Part shown: one piece after another, positions 18,041 to 26,955 of the stretch
How positions within the stretch are numbered: the first letter of the stretch is position 1
Layout: each line of letters opens with the position of its first letter
The notes under the pieces: model-generated
What the model was told of the DNA's origin: nothing
Database searches by the model: none
What the model saw: only the letters and a program-made list of their open reading frames with translations
Translations under genes and position numbers: made by a program
From: Pantoea cypripedii
Lineage (GTDB): Bacteria; Pseudomonadota; Gammaproteobacteria; Enterobacterales; Enterobacteriaceae
Direction of reading: 5' to 3'
Assembly (NCBI RefSeq): GCF_002095535.1
Contig: NZ_MLJI01000003.1
Span: 1-64,000, forward strand
DNA length: 64,000 bases

Positions 18041-19009
18041 ATGGTGATTAACTGCGTGGTCTATCGCCACGGCAAGCGTGAAGAGAATGTCAACATTGCC
18101 GATATCAGTGAGGTGCTGAAAGAAGACAACACCTTTGTCTGGCTGGGATTGTATCAGCCGGATGCCGCCTTTATGCAGACGCTGCAACAGGAGTTCAGCC
18201 TGCATGAGCTGGCGATTGAAGATGCGTTGGTGGCGCATCAGCGCCCGAAAATTGAGCAATATGGCGAGTCGGTGTTTGTGGTGGTCAAAACCGCGCATCT
18301 TGACGATCAGCAACGCATCTCCTTTGGTGAAACGCACTTCTTCCTGGGTAAAAACTTTCTGATCACCGTGCGCCACGGTTCCACCGATGGCTATGGCGGT
18401 ATCCGCGCGCGTGCGGAAAAAAATCAGGCGATGATGAGCGAAGGGCCAGGCTATGCCATGTATTGCATTCTCGACTGTATCGTTGATAACTACGCCAAAA
18501 TTACCGCCAGCCTGAGTAAGCGCATCAGCGAAATGGAAGACCAGATGTTCACCACCCGTTTTCATCGCGATACGCTGGAAGAGGTTTATCATCTGCGACG
18601 CGAGTTGCTGTCGCTGCGCAATGCGGCGATGCCAGTCACCGAAATTTGCCCGCAGCTGGTGCGCTTCCACGAAAATCTGATCCCAAAAAATCTGCGCGCT
18701 TACCTGCGTGATGTGCAGGACCATGCGCACCATGTGATGATCGATGCTGAAGATATGCGCGAAATGCTCACCAGCGCCATGCAGGTCAATCTGGCGCTGG
18801 TCTCGGTACAGCAAAGTGAGGTGAACAAGAAGCTGGCCGGATGGGGTGCGGTGCTGATTGTACCCACCATCATTTTTAGTATGTACGGCATGAACTTCGC
18901 CGATATGCCGGAGCTGCATACCCACTTTGGTTATCCGATAGCGCTGCTGGTGACCTTTATGATCTGTGGTTTTATGTGGTGGCGACTGAAACGTTCTGGC
19001 TGGCTGTAA
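18041..19009 (+). CDS. CorA-family divalent metal ion transporter
   Basis: 322 residues. A large N-terminal cytoplasmic domain is followed by two C-terminal membrane helices with the pore signature YGMNFADMPE, so this is a pentameric Mg/Co/Ni/Zn channel of the CorA family. The tail WWRLKRSGWL is the usual basic end. I prefer ATG 18041 (MVINCVVYRHGKRE) because AGAAGGA lies 10 bases upstream. The frame stays open to 17987, which would overlap the acetyltransferase stop. It is closer to the CorA-like enterobacterial paralogues than to CorA of Mg homeostasis. The ion is not predictable. Confidence 0.85.
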   Translation: MVINCVVYRHGKREENVNIADISEVLKEDNTFVWLGLYQPDAAFMQTLQQEFSLHELAIEDALVAHQRPKIEQYGESVFVVVKTAHLDDQQRISFGETHFFLGKNFLITVRHGSTDGYGGIRARAEKNQAMMSEGPGYAMYCILDCIVDNYAKITASLSKRISEMEDQMFTTRFHRDTLEEVYHLRRELLSLRNAAMPVTEICPQLVRFHENLIPKNLRAYLRDVQDHAHHVMIDAEDMREMLTSAMQVNLALVSVQQSEVNKKLAGWGAVLIVPTIIFSMYGMNFADMPELHTHFGYPIALLVTFMICGFMWWRLKRSGWL

Positions 19010-19332
19010 TCGGGCAAGGCGATTTTTTAGTCAAACGATTTTGTTATCACTGTGCGCGGAAAGGGGGCAATTTGTGGGTTGTCGCACATTCCGCGCGTTC
19101 ATCGTTCCAGCAGCGCGAAAACTGCTGACCCCACCAGCAACGGTGATTCCGGTAGTTAAATATTCAACCTTATGTCATTTTTCTGACATTTTATACTCTC
19201 TCCCGTCATCACGCTTTCCTATCACTGCCTTTGGATAAATACAACATATCCCACATTAACAACATAAACCGGTCTTGCATCTCTCCACAGCTATGCCACT
19301 ATCAGCTCAACAGTGGGTCGGATGGATAGAGC
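19010..19332. other. Intergenic region without recognised feature
   Basis: 323 bp between corA-like and the amidase gene. It has short open frames with no coding signal and no clear terminator hairpin with a T-tract. It presumably holds the amidase promoter, but I cannot place it. Confidence 0.4.
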
Positions 19333-20757
19333 GTGAACATGCAGGTTATGCCGGATTTATTAAGCGCGGCGGCACGGATTCGTCAGGGTGAGTGCAGCAG
19401 TGTGGCATTGGTGGAGTTTTGTTTGCAGCAGATAAAAACCCACAATCCCACATTTAATGCCTTCGGTGATGTCTATTACCAGCAGGCATTGGCTGAAGCA
19501 GAAATCTGCGACCGTGAACGCCAGCAGGGAAAATTGCGCGGTCCGCTGCATGGTGTGCCATTCGGTATTAAAGATCTGTTTTCTACTGCCGGATTGCGGA
19601 CCTGCAAAGGCTCTCTCACCGCGGTGGATAATGTTCCGGATAGCGATGCGCCGATTATTGCGCGCTTAAAAGCAGCGGGTGCGATCATTATCGGTAAAAC
19701 CGCCACCACCGAATTTGGCTGGACCGGCTCCAGTTATTCTCGCGTGTATGGTCATGGTCGTAACCCGTGGGATCCGTCTCTGACCAGCGGCGGCTCCAGC
19801 TCCGGATCAGCGATCAGTGTGGCGGCGCGTATGGTGCCTGCGGCACTGGGGTCGGATGGCGGTGGCTCGGTACGGATTCCCGGTGCGTTTTGCGGCATCT
19901 TTGCCCTCAAGGCATCGCTGGGGCGTATTCCCACCTGGCCGTGGTCCGCGACGGAGATGCTCAGCCATGCCGGGCCGATGACGCGCACAGTGCGTGACAG
20001 TGCGCTGCTGTTTGATCTGCTCTCCGGCCCGGATGCGCGCGATCATCAGGCGTTACCGGCGAAAACCGAAAGCTGGCTGGAACGTTGTGATGCGCCGCTG
20101 CCACCGCTGCGCGTGCACTACAGCCCGACCCTGTTTAATACGCCCGTCGATGCCCGCATTGCCGCCTGTGTTGAGCAGGCCGTTGAGCAGATGGCACATG
20201 CGCTGCCGATCACGCTGACCGCTAAACCGCTCAGCTGGCAAAGCCCGTTCGACACTTTCGATACCTTGTGGAGCGGAGGCCGCGGTATCGCTTATGGCGC
20301 GGCACTCCGGCAGCAACTTGACCAGCTGGATCCTGGTTTTGCCGCCCTGATTGAACGGGCGCAACGCATCGATCTGGCCGATTACCTGAACGCGCAAAAA
20401 CAGCGGGCCTTTTTTGCCAGCCAGGTCCATGCGCTGTTTGACGAGGTGGATTTACTGATTACGCCCACGTTGCCGATTCTGCCCTTTGCTGCCGATCGTC
20501 ATGTCCCGCAAGGGCAACCAGAGGGAGACAGCGGTGTGGAGTGGGCGCGCTGGACGCCGTTTACCTGGCCTTTCAATCTGAGCGGCAATCCGGCGGCGAC
20601 GGTGCCGTGCGGCTTTACCCCGGAAGGTTTACCGGTGGGATTACAGGTGATCGGACGCCGTTATGCCGAAGGGGATGTATTGCAGTTCTGCGCGGCACTG
20701 GAAGCGTTGATGCTGTGGGATCAGCATGTGCCCAACCTGTCGCCGCGCGATTTATAA
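19333..20757 (+). CDS. Amidase signature family enzyme
   Basis: A 474-residue amidase of the Ser-cisSer-Lys class, hydrolysing C-N amide bonds (GatA, AtzF, 6-aminohexanoate hydrolase relatives). Seen: Lys80 in GVPFGIKDLF, the glycine-serine loop TSGGSSSGSA at 151-160 and the nucleophile Ser179 in DGGGSVRIPG. Length is normal. The start is GTG 19333. It heads a plus-strand cluster with a DeoR-type regulator, a carbamoylase-like hydrolase, two kinase-like proteins and a symporter. The cluster looks like a route that takes up and trims an amide or ureide compound. Confidence 0.85.
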   Translation: MNMQVMPDLLSAAARIRQGECSSVALVEFCLQQIKTHNPTFNAFGDVYYQQALAEAEICDRERQQGKLRGPLHGVPFGIKDLFSTAGLRTCKGSLTAVDNVPDSDAPIIARLKAAGAIIIGKTATTEFGWTGSSYSRVYGHGRNPWDPSLTSGGSSSGSAISVAARMVPAALGSDGGGSVRIPGAFCGIFALKASLGRIPTWPWSATEMLSHAGPMTRTVRDSALLFDLLSGPDARDHQALPAKTESWLERCDAPLPPLRVHYSPTLFNTPVDARIAACVEQAVEQMAHALPITLTAKPLSWQSPFDTFDTLWSGGRGIAYGAALRQQLDQLDPGFAALIERAQRIDLADYLNAQKQRAFFASQVHALFDEVDLLITPTLPILPFAADRHVPQGQPEGDSGVEWARWTPFTWPFNLSGNPAATVPCGFTPEGLPVGLQVIGRRYAEGDVLQFCAALEALMLWDQHVPNLSPRDL

Positions 20758-20826
20758 CGTCATGCCGGGGCAGGGCCGTCAATCCGGGTATACTGCGGTT
20801 TTCCCCGCAGAAACAGAAGGGTAAGT

Positions 20827-21624
20827 ATGATCAATCAGCCGCGACTCGATGAGATCAAACGGGTACTGAGTCACGATAAACGTGTGCGCGTCACCGAACT
20901 GGCGCAGAAGTTTGTGGTATCGGAAGAGACCATCCGACGCGATTTGAAGTATCTGGAGGAGCAGGGGGTGCTGCGTCGGGTGCACGGCGGTGCAATTTTG
21001 CCCGTACCCAGCGAAGAGCAGCCGCTGCAAATTCGCAGCCGCATTAAACCGCGCGCCAAAGTGCGCATGGGACAGCTGGCGAGTGAACTGGTTGAGGAAG
21101 GGATGGCGCTGTTCCTTGATACCGGCACTTCGACGCTGGCGCTGGCGCAGCAGCTGACGCGTTTTGCGCGACTGAAGATTATTACTAATTCACTGGATAT
21201 TGCCACGCTGCTGACGCAGCAGAGCGAGAATGCTGTGACGCTAACACCAGGGCGCGTCCGGCGAAACGATAACGCACTGATTGGCCCCCATACGCTGGAT
21301 TTTGCCCGGCAGTTTCACTACGACATCGCTTTTATGGGCATTGGCGCGGTGGATCGGGACAACGGCTTTATGGACTACGAGGAGCCGGAGGCGTTATTAC
21401 GACGCGTGCTGAGCACGCACTGCCGCCAGAGTGTGATTCTGGCGGATGAAGGCAAATTTGGACTGCGTACCTTTGTGAATACGCTGCCGTTCAGCGCGGT
21501 CGACACCTTAGTGACCAATGCGCCGCCACCGGCAGCTTTTGTAGCGAGTCTGGAGAACGCACATGTCAACATCCTCCATCCCGGTACTGCCGCGGATGAC
21601 CTCACGCGACTATCAGGTATTTGA
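20827..21624 (+). CDS. DeoR-family transcriptional regulator
   Basis: 265 residues: an N-terminal DeoR helix-turn-helix (KRVRVTELAQKFVVSEETIRRDLKYLEEQGVLRRVHGGA, about 17-56) and a C-terminal sugar-phosphate-isomerase-like sensor (DTGTSTLALAQQL, TNSLDIATLL and FMGIGAVDRDNGFMDYE). DeoR proteins usually sense a phosphorylated metabolite. This fits the two kinase-like genes downstream. Its last 62 bp overlap the M20 hydrolase gene. Start ATG 20827 with AGAAGGGTAAGT. Confidence 0.88.
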   Translation: MINQPRLDEIKRVLSHDKRVRVTELAQKFVVSEETIRRDLKYLEEQGVLRRVHGGAILPVPSEEQPLQIRSRIKPRAKVRMGQLASELVEEGMALFLDTGTSTLALAQQLTRFARLKIITNSLDIATLLTQQSENAVTLTPGRVRRNDNALIGPHTLDFARQFHYDIAFMGIGAVDRDNGFMDYEEPEALLRRVLSTHCRQSVILADEGKFGLRTFVNTLPFSAVDTLVTNAPPPAAFVASLENAHVNILHPGTAADDLTRLSGI

Positions 21625-22849
21625 TGCGCTGTTTGCCACCAGCAGCCGCATCGGTGCCACGGCAGCGGGCGGTTTGCATCGTCTGACGGCCAGCGCCGAA
21701 GATCAACAGGTGCGCGATGCTTTTTGCACCTGGCTGACCCAGCAGGGTTTTGACGTCAAGATTGATGAAATCGGTAATATTTTTGGTCTGATGACGCTGC
21801 GTCCGGGGGCACCGTGGCTGCTGTGCGGATCGCATCTCGACAGCCAGCCGCTCGGTGGCCGTTTCGATGGTGCTTACGGCGTCACCGGTGCCGCCGCCAC
21901 GCTTGCCGCGCTGGCGCGGCAGTTGCGGGACCATCCCGTTGATGCGCAATGCAACCTGGCGGTGGTCAACTGGACCAATGAGGAAGGCGCGCGTTTTCAG
22001 CCGAGCCTGATTGGCAGCTCGGTCTTCACCAAAGCGGTCACGCTGGATGAGGCGCTGGCCTGTACCGATGCCGATGGCATTACGCTGGCTAGCGCGCTGG
22101 CAGAAATTGGCTATCGCGGTGAAACATTACCAGCCTTGCCGTTGCGCGCTTACCTTGAACTGCATGTGGAGCAGGGGCCGCACCTTGAGCTTCAGGGCAA
22201 ACAAATTGGCGTGGTGACAGAAACCTGGGCGGCACTGAAATGGCAGGTGACGTTTCGCGGTGAGCAAAACCACACCGGACCGGCGTTGATGAACCGGCGT
22301 CGTGATGCGTTGCTGGCGGCGGCACAGACCATCGTTGCGGTGCGTGCTGAGGCCGATCGTCACGGGGAAATTCTTCACACCTCAGTGGGGCGTCTCGAAA
22401 CTACCCCCAATTCTCCCAACGTGGTGACCTCGGAAGCCACGGTGTACATCGAATTTCGCTCTGCTGATGAGGCTTTGTTGCATCAATTACGCGACAGCTT
22501 CAGCCAGCAGATGCAATCGATTGCTCAGGCTACTGCTACCGATGTCAGCCTCGATCGGGCGCAATTCCGTGCGCGGCAACAGCTGGATGCCGGGCTGGCA
22601 CAACGCGCGCTACAGCAGGCTAATCGCCTTGGCCTGAGCGCCATGCCGCTGCGTAGCGTCGCCGGGCATGATGCCATCAGCCTCAGTTATCACTGTCCCA
22701 GCTCGCTGCTGTTTGTCCCGAGTGCGGGTGGGTTGTCCCATAACGAGCGTGAATTTACCGCCACTGAGGATCTGCATCGTGGCTTGGATCTGCTGATGGC
22801 GCTTTTGAGTGATCTCATCCTGCAACCCGTTCCGGAGGAAACCGCATGA
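21563..22849 (+). CDS. M20 Zn-dependent hydrolase, N-carbamoyl-amino acid/allantoate amidohydrolase type
   Basis: 428 residues of the M20 carbamoylase branch (HyuC, AllC, beta-ureidopropionase). Metal ligands are visible: His91 in GSHLDSQPLGG, Asp102 in GRFDGAYG, Glu140-141 in WTNEEGARF, and ELHVEQGPHLE; a late GHDAISLSYHCPSSLLFVPSAGG closes the site. It probably removes a carbamoyl or amide group, releasing ammonia and CO2. The ATG at 21563 has GGAG 8 bases upstream; a later ATG (21596) is possible. The 62-bp overlap with the regulator gene suggests coupling. Confidence 0.85.
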   Translation: MSTSSIPVLPRMTSRDYQVFDALFATSSRIGATAAGGLHRLTASAEDQQVRDAFCTWLTQQGFDVKIDEIGNIFGLMTLRPGAPWLLCGSHLDSQPLGGRFDGAYGVTGAAATLAALARQLRDHPVDAQCNLAVVNWTNEEGARFQPSLIGSSVFTKAVTLDEALACTDADGITLASALAEIGYRGETLPALPLRAYLELHVEQGPHLELQGKQIGVVTETWAALKWQVTFRGEQNHTGPALMNRRRDALLAAAQTIVAVRAEADRHGEILHTSVGRLETTPNSPNVVTSEATVYIEFRSADEALLHQLRDSFSQQMQSIAQATATDVSLDRAQFRARQQLDAGLAQRALQQANRLGLSAMPLRSVAGHDAISLSYHCPSSLLFVPSAGGLSHNEREFTATEDLHRGLDLLMALLSDLILQPVPEETA

Positions 22850-23781
22850 TGACGCGCTTAGAACAGGTTCTGGAAGCGTGGCAACCCGGCCAGCGTTTTG
22901 TTGTTGAACCGGGCTGCGCCGGGGTGGCATCACCACATCGGCTGGCGACGGAGTGGGCAGGCTTCCGGCTGGAGAGCGCCGGGCAGCGCTTTTACGCCAA
23001 AGTGTTATACGACGATCAACGCACGCTGCTGGATGTCCGCCGCAGTGCCGAAATCAGTCGTCAGGCCGGTGAGTTGGGCATTGCCCCTGCGCTGTGCCAT
23101 GCCGATGAACAGGCTGGGGTGCTGATCTTCGCCGCGCTGGATGATGATTTTCGCTGGGCCAAACTGGCCAGCTTCAGCGACCCGGCGCAGTTCGACGCAC
23201 TGACCCGCACCCTGGACCGATTGCACGATGCCGCGTTACCGCTGCCACAGCCTACGCGTCAGCAGGACATGCTGCGACTGCGCCAGCAAATCGGACAGGC
23301 GAACATTGCCTTGCCGGAAGAGATGGTATGGCTCGGTGAATGCGTGGATCTGGCCTGGCAGGCACTGCTGGCTGCGCCATTTACGCCGGTGCTGATTCAC
23401 GGCGACCCGCTTGCCAGTAACTGGATGGTCAACAGTCAGGGTGAGTGGCGTTTGCTGGATTTTGATTACGCCGCGCAGGGGGATGCCTGGCACGATATCG
23501 CCACCTTAATTCATGAACAATTACCCACTGACGATCGCTGGCGCGATGCGATCCGCGCCTGGCGCGGAGAATGCAGCGAGGCCGATGTGGCACGCTGCCG
23601 CCTGTACGCGCTGGTGGATGATTACCACTGGGTGTTATGGGGCATGCTAAACGGTCACATCAGCGCGCGCGGGCTGGAGTTCGCCAAGCTCGGCCAGTGG
23701 ATGTTGCTGCGCTGTCGTCAGAGCGCGCGCGATCCCCGATTCGAACGTTGGTTAACCCTGACAGCGGAGCAATCACGATGA
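22846..23781 (+). CDS. Aminoglycoside phosphotransferase-fold kinase 1
   Basis: 311 residues of the APH/choline kinase fold. Seen: the catalytic loop VLIHGDPLASNWMVN and the metal-binding LLDFDYAAQGDAWHDIATL, matching HGDxxxxN and the D-F-D/E motif. The N-lobe is divergent. It most likely phosphorylates a small hydroxyl compound. It starts at ATG 22846, overlapping the previous stop, with GGAGGAAA upstream. The following gene is a second, distantly related kinase, again overlapped by 4 bp, so the pair probably acts together. Confidence 0.78.
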   Translation: MMTRLEQVLEAWQPGQRFVVEPGCAGVASPHRLATEWAGFRLESAGQRFYAKVLYDDQRTLLDVRRSAEISRQAGELGIAPALCHADEQAGVLIFAALDDDFRWAKLASFSDPAQFDALTRTLDRLHDAALPLPQPTRQQDMLRLRQQIGQANIALPEEMVWLGECVDLAWQALLAAPFTPVLIHGDPLASNWMVNSQGEWRLLDFDYAAQGDAWHDIATLIHEQLPTDDRWRDAIRAWRGECSEADVARCRLYALVDDYHWVLWGMLNGHISARGLEFAKLGQWMLLRCRQSARDPRFERWLTLTAEQSR

Positions 23782-24716
23782 GTAAACAACCCGGACAAGC
23801 CGTAAGCTGGCAGGAGCAACGTCTGGAGCAGGCGATTGCTGCGATGCCTGGCTGGCAAAACAAAACCATTCACTATCGCCCGGTGAGCGGGGGGATTTCC
23901 AACGCGAACTGGCATGTGGCGGTTGCAGGTGCGCCCAGTGCCTACTTCGTCAAAATTCCCGGTGAAGGCACTGAGCGGTTTATCAATCGAGACACCGCAC
24001 ACGAGGCCAGCGTCAAGGCGGCACAAACCGGTTATGGCGTGCCGGTGGTGGCTTATCTGCGCGAGTTAGGGGTGGAGATTTTTGAGTTTATCGATGGCTG
24101 GCGCGCTTCATCTAACCTCGATTTTCAGCAACCGGCCATTCGCCACCGCGCGTTGCATGCGCTGAAAAGCTTTAATGACCAACCGCGACTGACCGAGAAC
24201 AAAACGGTGTTCGATATGCTGAATGAACATATTGAACAGGTGCAGGGACTCAAGGCTCCCTTTTCGGCGGATGCGGTCTGGCTGCATAAGCAGGTGCAAC
24301 GGGCGCAGCAGGCGCTGGAAGCGGCGGGGCTGGATAGCGTGCCCTGCATGAATGACACGCTGGCGGGGAATTTTATGCTGAATGCCAGTGATGAAATCCG
24401 CCTGGTTGATTTCGAGTATGCCTCGAATAATGACCGTTGTTATGAACTGGCGTTATGGTTTGGCGAAATGTTTTTCACACCACAAATTGAACTTGAATTG
24501 CTGGAGGATTATTTCGGTAAGGTGGATAACGCGATATTTGCCCGCGTGCAAATCCACAAATATCTGGCGGATATGAAGTGGTCCACCTGGGCGATTATTC
24601 AGCATCAGGTGGCGGATATTGATTTTGATTTCTCGAAGTATGGTCGCTGGAAAGAATTGCGCGCCCGCAGTGTATTAAATCATCCCGACTGGGAAAACTG
24701 GTTGCGCGCATTGTAA
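23778..24716 (+). CDS. Choline kinase-like phosphotransferase 2
   Basis: 312 residues, closer to choline/ethanolamine kinases than its neighbour. Seen: ISNANWHVAV near the N-terminus (nucleotide loop), CMNDTLAGNFMLN (catalytic loop, HND replaced by MND) and RLVDFEYASNNDRCYELALWFGEMF, the classical choline-kinase DFEYAxxN. The start is ATG 23778, overlapping the previous stop by 4 bp (ATGA). The frame stays open for another 47 codons upstream, inside the first kinase gene, but that is not the start. The His of the usual HND is Met here, which is worth noting, but the catalytic Asp and Asn are kept. Confidence 0.8.
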   Translation: MSKQPGQAVSWQEQRLEQAIAAMPGWQNKTIHYRPVSGGISNANWHVAVAGAPSAYFVKIPGEGTERFINRDTAHEASVKAAQTGYGVPVVAYLRELGVEIFEFIDGWRASSNLDFQQPAIRHRALHALKSFNDQPRLTENKTVFDMLNEHIEQVQGLKAPFSADAVWLHKQVQRAQQALEAAGLDSVPCMNDTLAGNFMLNASDEIRLVDFEYASNNDRCYELALWFGEMFFTPQIELELLEDYFGKVDNAIFARVQIHKYLADMKWSTWAIIQHQVADIDFDFSKYGRWKELRARSVLNHPDWENWLRAL

Positions 24717-24804
24717 GTTTTATCGAATTACACCACAGGGGAAAGGCTGTCTGACAGCAGGTAAAGGAGTGCGAACACCATCATTCTAAATTCCGGAGGG
24801 GGTT

Positions 24805-25074
24805 ATGAGTACCATGATCATGGCGCAACAATTGCGCGATCGCATTCGTATTAAAAATAAAATCTTTGCCGTCTATCTGCTTGCTTTATTACTGCTGGCG
24901 CTCTGTCCACCGTTATATTTAAGTGTCAGTGGCAGTAGCTCATTATTTCTGGGTATTCCGTTGCCGATTATTTACTGGCTGGCTATTGCGGTATTTCTTG
25001 GCGTCGGATTATGGGTGATGTATCTCGCTGAATGTGCATTTGGCGAAATTCCCGCGGATGAGGAAGTATCATGA
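24805..25074 (+). CDS. Small two-helix membrane protein, symporter partner
   Basis: 89 residues with two hydrophobic helices (about 20-40 and 50-75) and a charged end. It starts at ATG 24805 after a strong GGAGGGGG, and its stop overlaps the symporter ATG by 4 bp. Small proteins like this often sit in front of sodium:solute symporter genes and are thought to be accessory subunits. I do not recognise a confident family beyond that. Confidence 0.7.
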   Translation: MSTMIMAQQLRDRIRIKNKIFAVYLLALLLLALCPPLYLSVSGSSSLFLGIPLPIIYWLAIAVFLGVGLWVMYLAECAFGEIPADEEVS

Positions 25075-26597
25075 AAATTAGCGCCGCAGAACCGCATTAT
25101 TTAATTACCTTTGGCATGATCGGTTTATTTCTGGCGATCATGATTGCCGTACTCTATGCCACCAACCGTAAAAGCACCTCGTTCTCTGACTATGCGGTCG
25201 GCGGGCGCTCTTACGGTCCCTGGTATATCGCCATGAGTTACACCAACTCCTGGTGGCCGGGGGCGACCTTTACCGCGTTTTTTGCGCTCTCTGTCAGCGG
25301 CGTGATTGGCTTCTACGGCGCGGTGTACTCCACGCTCGGCGTCACCGCGATGTATCTGATGGCACGCCGTGCCTGGAAATGGGGTCAGCACTTTAACCTG
25401 ACTACCCAGCCCGATTTGCTGGGGATGCGCTACAACAGCCCGGCGGTGAAACGTGTGGCATCGATCATTGGCATCATCTGCGTGTTTCCGTGGGTAGTGA
25501 TGGGCATCCAGGCACTGGCATTGCTGGTGGAGTTCGCCAGCTTCGGTCGCTGGGGCGTCACCACCTGTCTGATCGCAGGGGTACTGCTGATTCTGGTACG
25601 CCAGTACTGGACGGTAAGTATGGGGATGCGCGGTCTGATCATGACCGATATGTACCAGGGCATTATCGCTTACGGCCTCGGCGCGCTGGTGTGTGTGGTG
25701 CTGTTGTTCAACGGCGATCACAGCTTCGGCCAACTGTCGTCGCTGCCGCCAGCGATGTTACAGATTCCGGGTGCGGAAGGTTCGCATTACGGTTCGTGGT
25801 ATATGTTCAGCCTGATTTTCACCGGCGTGGTGGGGTCGATGTGCTGGCCGATGAGCTTCCAGCGTATCTACACCGCCAGCGGTATCAAGGCGGTGAAGAA
25901 GGGCACGTTGCTGACGATTCTGCTGGTGGGCGGTTTCTACGCCATCCTGATGTTGTTTGCTACGGCGGTCAGCCAGGATCCCAATGTGCAGGGCAATCCA
26001 CAGAACGGTTTCTTCACCGCCCTGTTTGATCAGGGAGGCCCGTGGCTGCTGGCGTTAGCGCTGGTGATTGTGCTGGCGGCGAGCATCGGCCACGTCGATG
26101 GTTGTGTGCAGGTCTGCGGCACGCAATTCGCCAATGACCTTGCCACCTGGAATAAACCGCGCAGCGATCGTCAGTTAACGGTGCTGGCGAAATCGGGCAT
26201 GGTGGTGTTTATTGTGGCAGCAGCACTGCTGGCGTATTTCACCTTTAACTATTCACGTTTGCAGTTGCTGGCGCAGATCTCCTATCAGGGGATTATCCAG
26301 CTGGCGGTGCCGCTGTTCTTTGGTATCTTCAGCCGCTTTGGCAATAAGCAAGGCGCACTGCTCGGCATGATGACCGGCATTATCATCGCCATCGTGCTGA
26401 CGGTTTTCTTCCCTGATGACATTCCGGCACTTGGCTCGCTGACCAGCGGCATTGTCGGCCTGGCAGGTAACCTGCTGGTGTTTGTCGCCTGCGGCGTATT
26501 GGTGCCGGTGGATGCCAAAGAGAAAGCGCGGGTTGAAGCGTTGTTTGCGCTGGCGGAACGCCCTACGCAGCCACTGGGCAAACCGGTGCTGAATTAA
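25071..26597 (+). CDS. Sodium:solute symporter family permease
   Basis: A 508-residue, roughly 13-helix SSS-family transporter (PutP/PanF/pyruvate permease relatives) that couples Na+ entry to uptake of a small organic solute. Seen: SDYAVGGRSYGPWYIAMSYTNSWWPGATF near residues 37-65, the usual core region, and FSRFGNKQGALLGMMTG near the end. It is translationally coupled to the small protein before it. It closes the amidase/carbamoylase/kinase cluster and is the obvious importer for its substrate. Confidence 0.85.
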   Translation: MKISAAEPHYLITFGMIGLFLAIMIAVLYATNRKSTSFSDYAVGGRSYGPWYIAMSYTNSWWPGATFTAFFALSVSGVIGFYGAVYSTLGVTAMYLMARRAWKWGQHFNLTTQPDLLGMRYNSPAVKRVASIIGIICVFPWVVMGIQALALLVEFASFGRWGVTTCLIAGVLLILVRQYWTVSMGMRGLIMTDMYQGIIAYGLGALVCVVLLFNGDHSFGQLSSLPPAMLQIPGAEGSHYGSWYMFSLIFTGVVGSMCWPMSFQRIYTASGIKAVKKGTLLTILLVGGFYAILMLFATAVSQDPNVQGNPQNGFFTALFDQGGPWLLALALVIVLAASIGHVDGCVQVCGTQFANDLATWNKPRSDRQLTVLAKSGMVVFIVAAALLAYFTFNYSRLQLLAQISYQGIIQLAVPLFFGIFSRFGNKQGALLGMMTGIIIAIVLTVFFPDDIPALGSLTSGIVGLAGNLLVFVACGVLVPVDAKEKARVEALFALAERPTQPLGKPVLN

Positions 26598-26608
26598 CGC
26601 GGATGTAA

Positions 26609-26632
26609 AAAAGCCCCATTTATTGGGGCTTT
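26609..26632. terminator. Bidirectional terminator overlapping the antitoxin stop codon
   Basis: AAAGCCCC and its complement GGGGCTTT enclose a short AT loop and are flanked by A- and T-runs on both sides, so transcripts from both directions can end here. The TAA stop of the minus-strand antitoxin gene (26620-26622) lies in the loop. Confidence 0.85.
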
Positions 26633-26955
26633 AATTCAGAAAAAATACCCATGCCTTTCTTTTCAATCAACTCCAGTATTGCCAGAGCTGCACCTTTTGG
26701 CGCTGCAACACCACGTTCCCATTTCTGGATACTGTTGGCAGAAAGATACATATATTTTGCCAGCTGGCTCTGACTGAGATGTTCACGGCTGCGCAGGGCA
26801 CGAATACGATCGCCAGTCATTGCATTCTGATTTGATTCGCGTCTGGCTTCAGCCAGAAGCGCATCGGCCTCTGCCATATCCTCATCGGACGCGGTGCCTA
26901 GCTCATGCTGCCGTTTCATCAGAGCATGCATTTTGAGAATACGTTGATCAATCAT
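26620..26955 (-). CDS. XRE-family antitoxin of a type II toxin-antitoxin pair
   Basis: 111 residues. The C-terminal half is an XRE helix-turn-helix (MTGDRIRALRSREHLSQSQLAKYMYLSANSIQKWERG, about 48-84); the N-terminal half is charged and helical. I prefer ATG 26955 (MIDQRILKMH), with GGAG upstream, since it overlaps the toxin frame end (26948) by 8 bp. The toxin-first order and RelE-type partner fit HigBA-like modules. It would neutralise the toxin and repress the operon. Confidence 0.78.
   Translation of the reverse strand: MIDQRILKMHALMKRQHELGTASDEDMAEADALLAEARRESNQNAMTGDRIRALRSREHLSQSQLAKYMYLSANSIQKWERGVAAPKGAALAILELIEKKGMGIFSELKPQ

Noticed and set aside
17915..18925. A 336-codon open frame on the minus strand opposite the CorA gene
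   Set aside because: It is exactly antisense to a well-supported CorA gene and has the His/Gln-rich composition of a reverse-frame shadow. No RBS or family pattern.
20758..20826. Small stem (CTGCGG...CCGCAG, 20793-20810) as a terminator for the amidase gene
   Set aside because: The stem is short, its loop has no T-run after it, and transcription probably continues into the DeoR gene.
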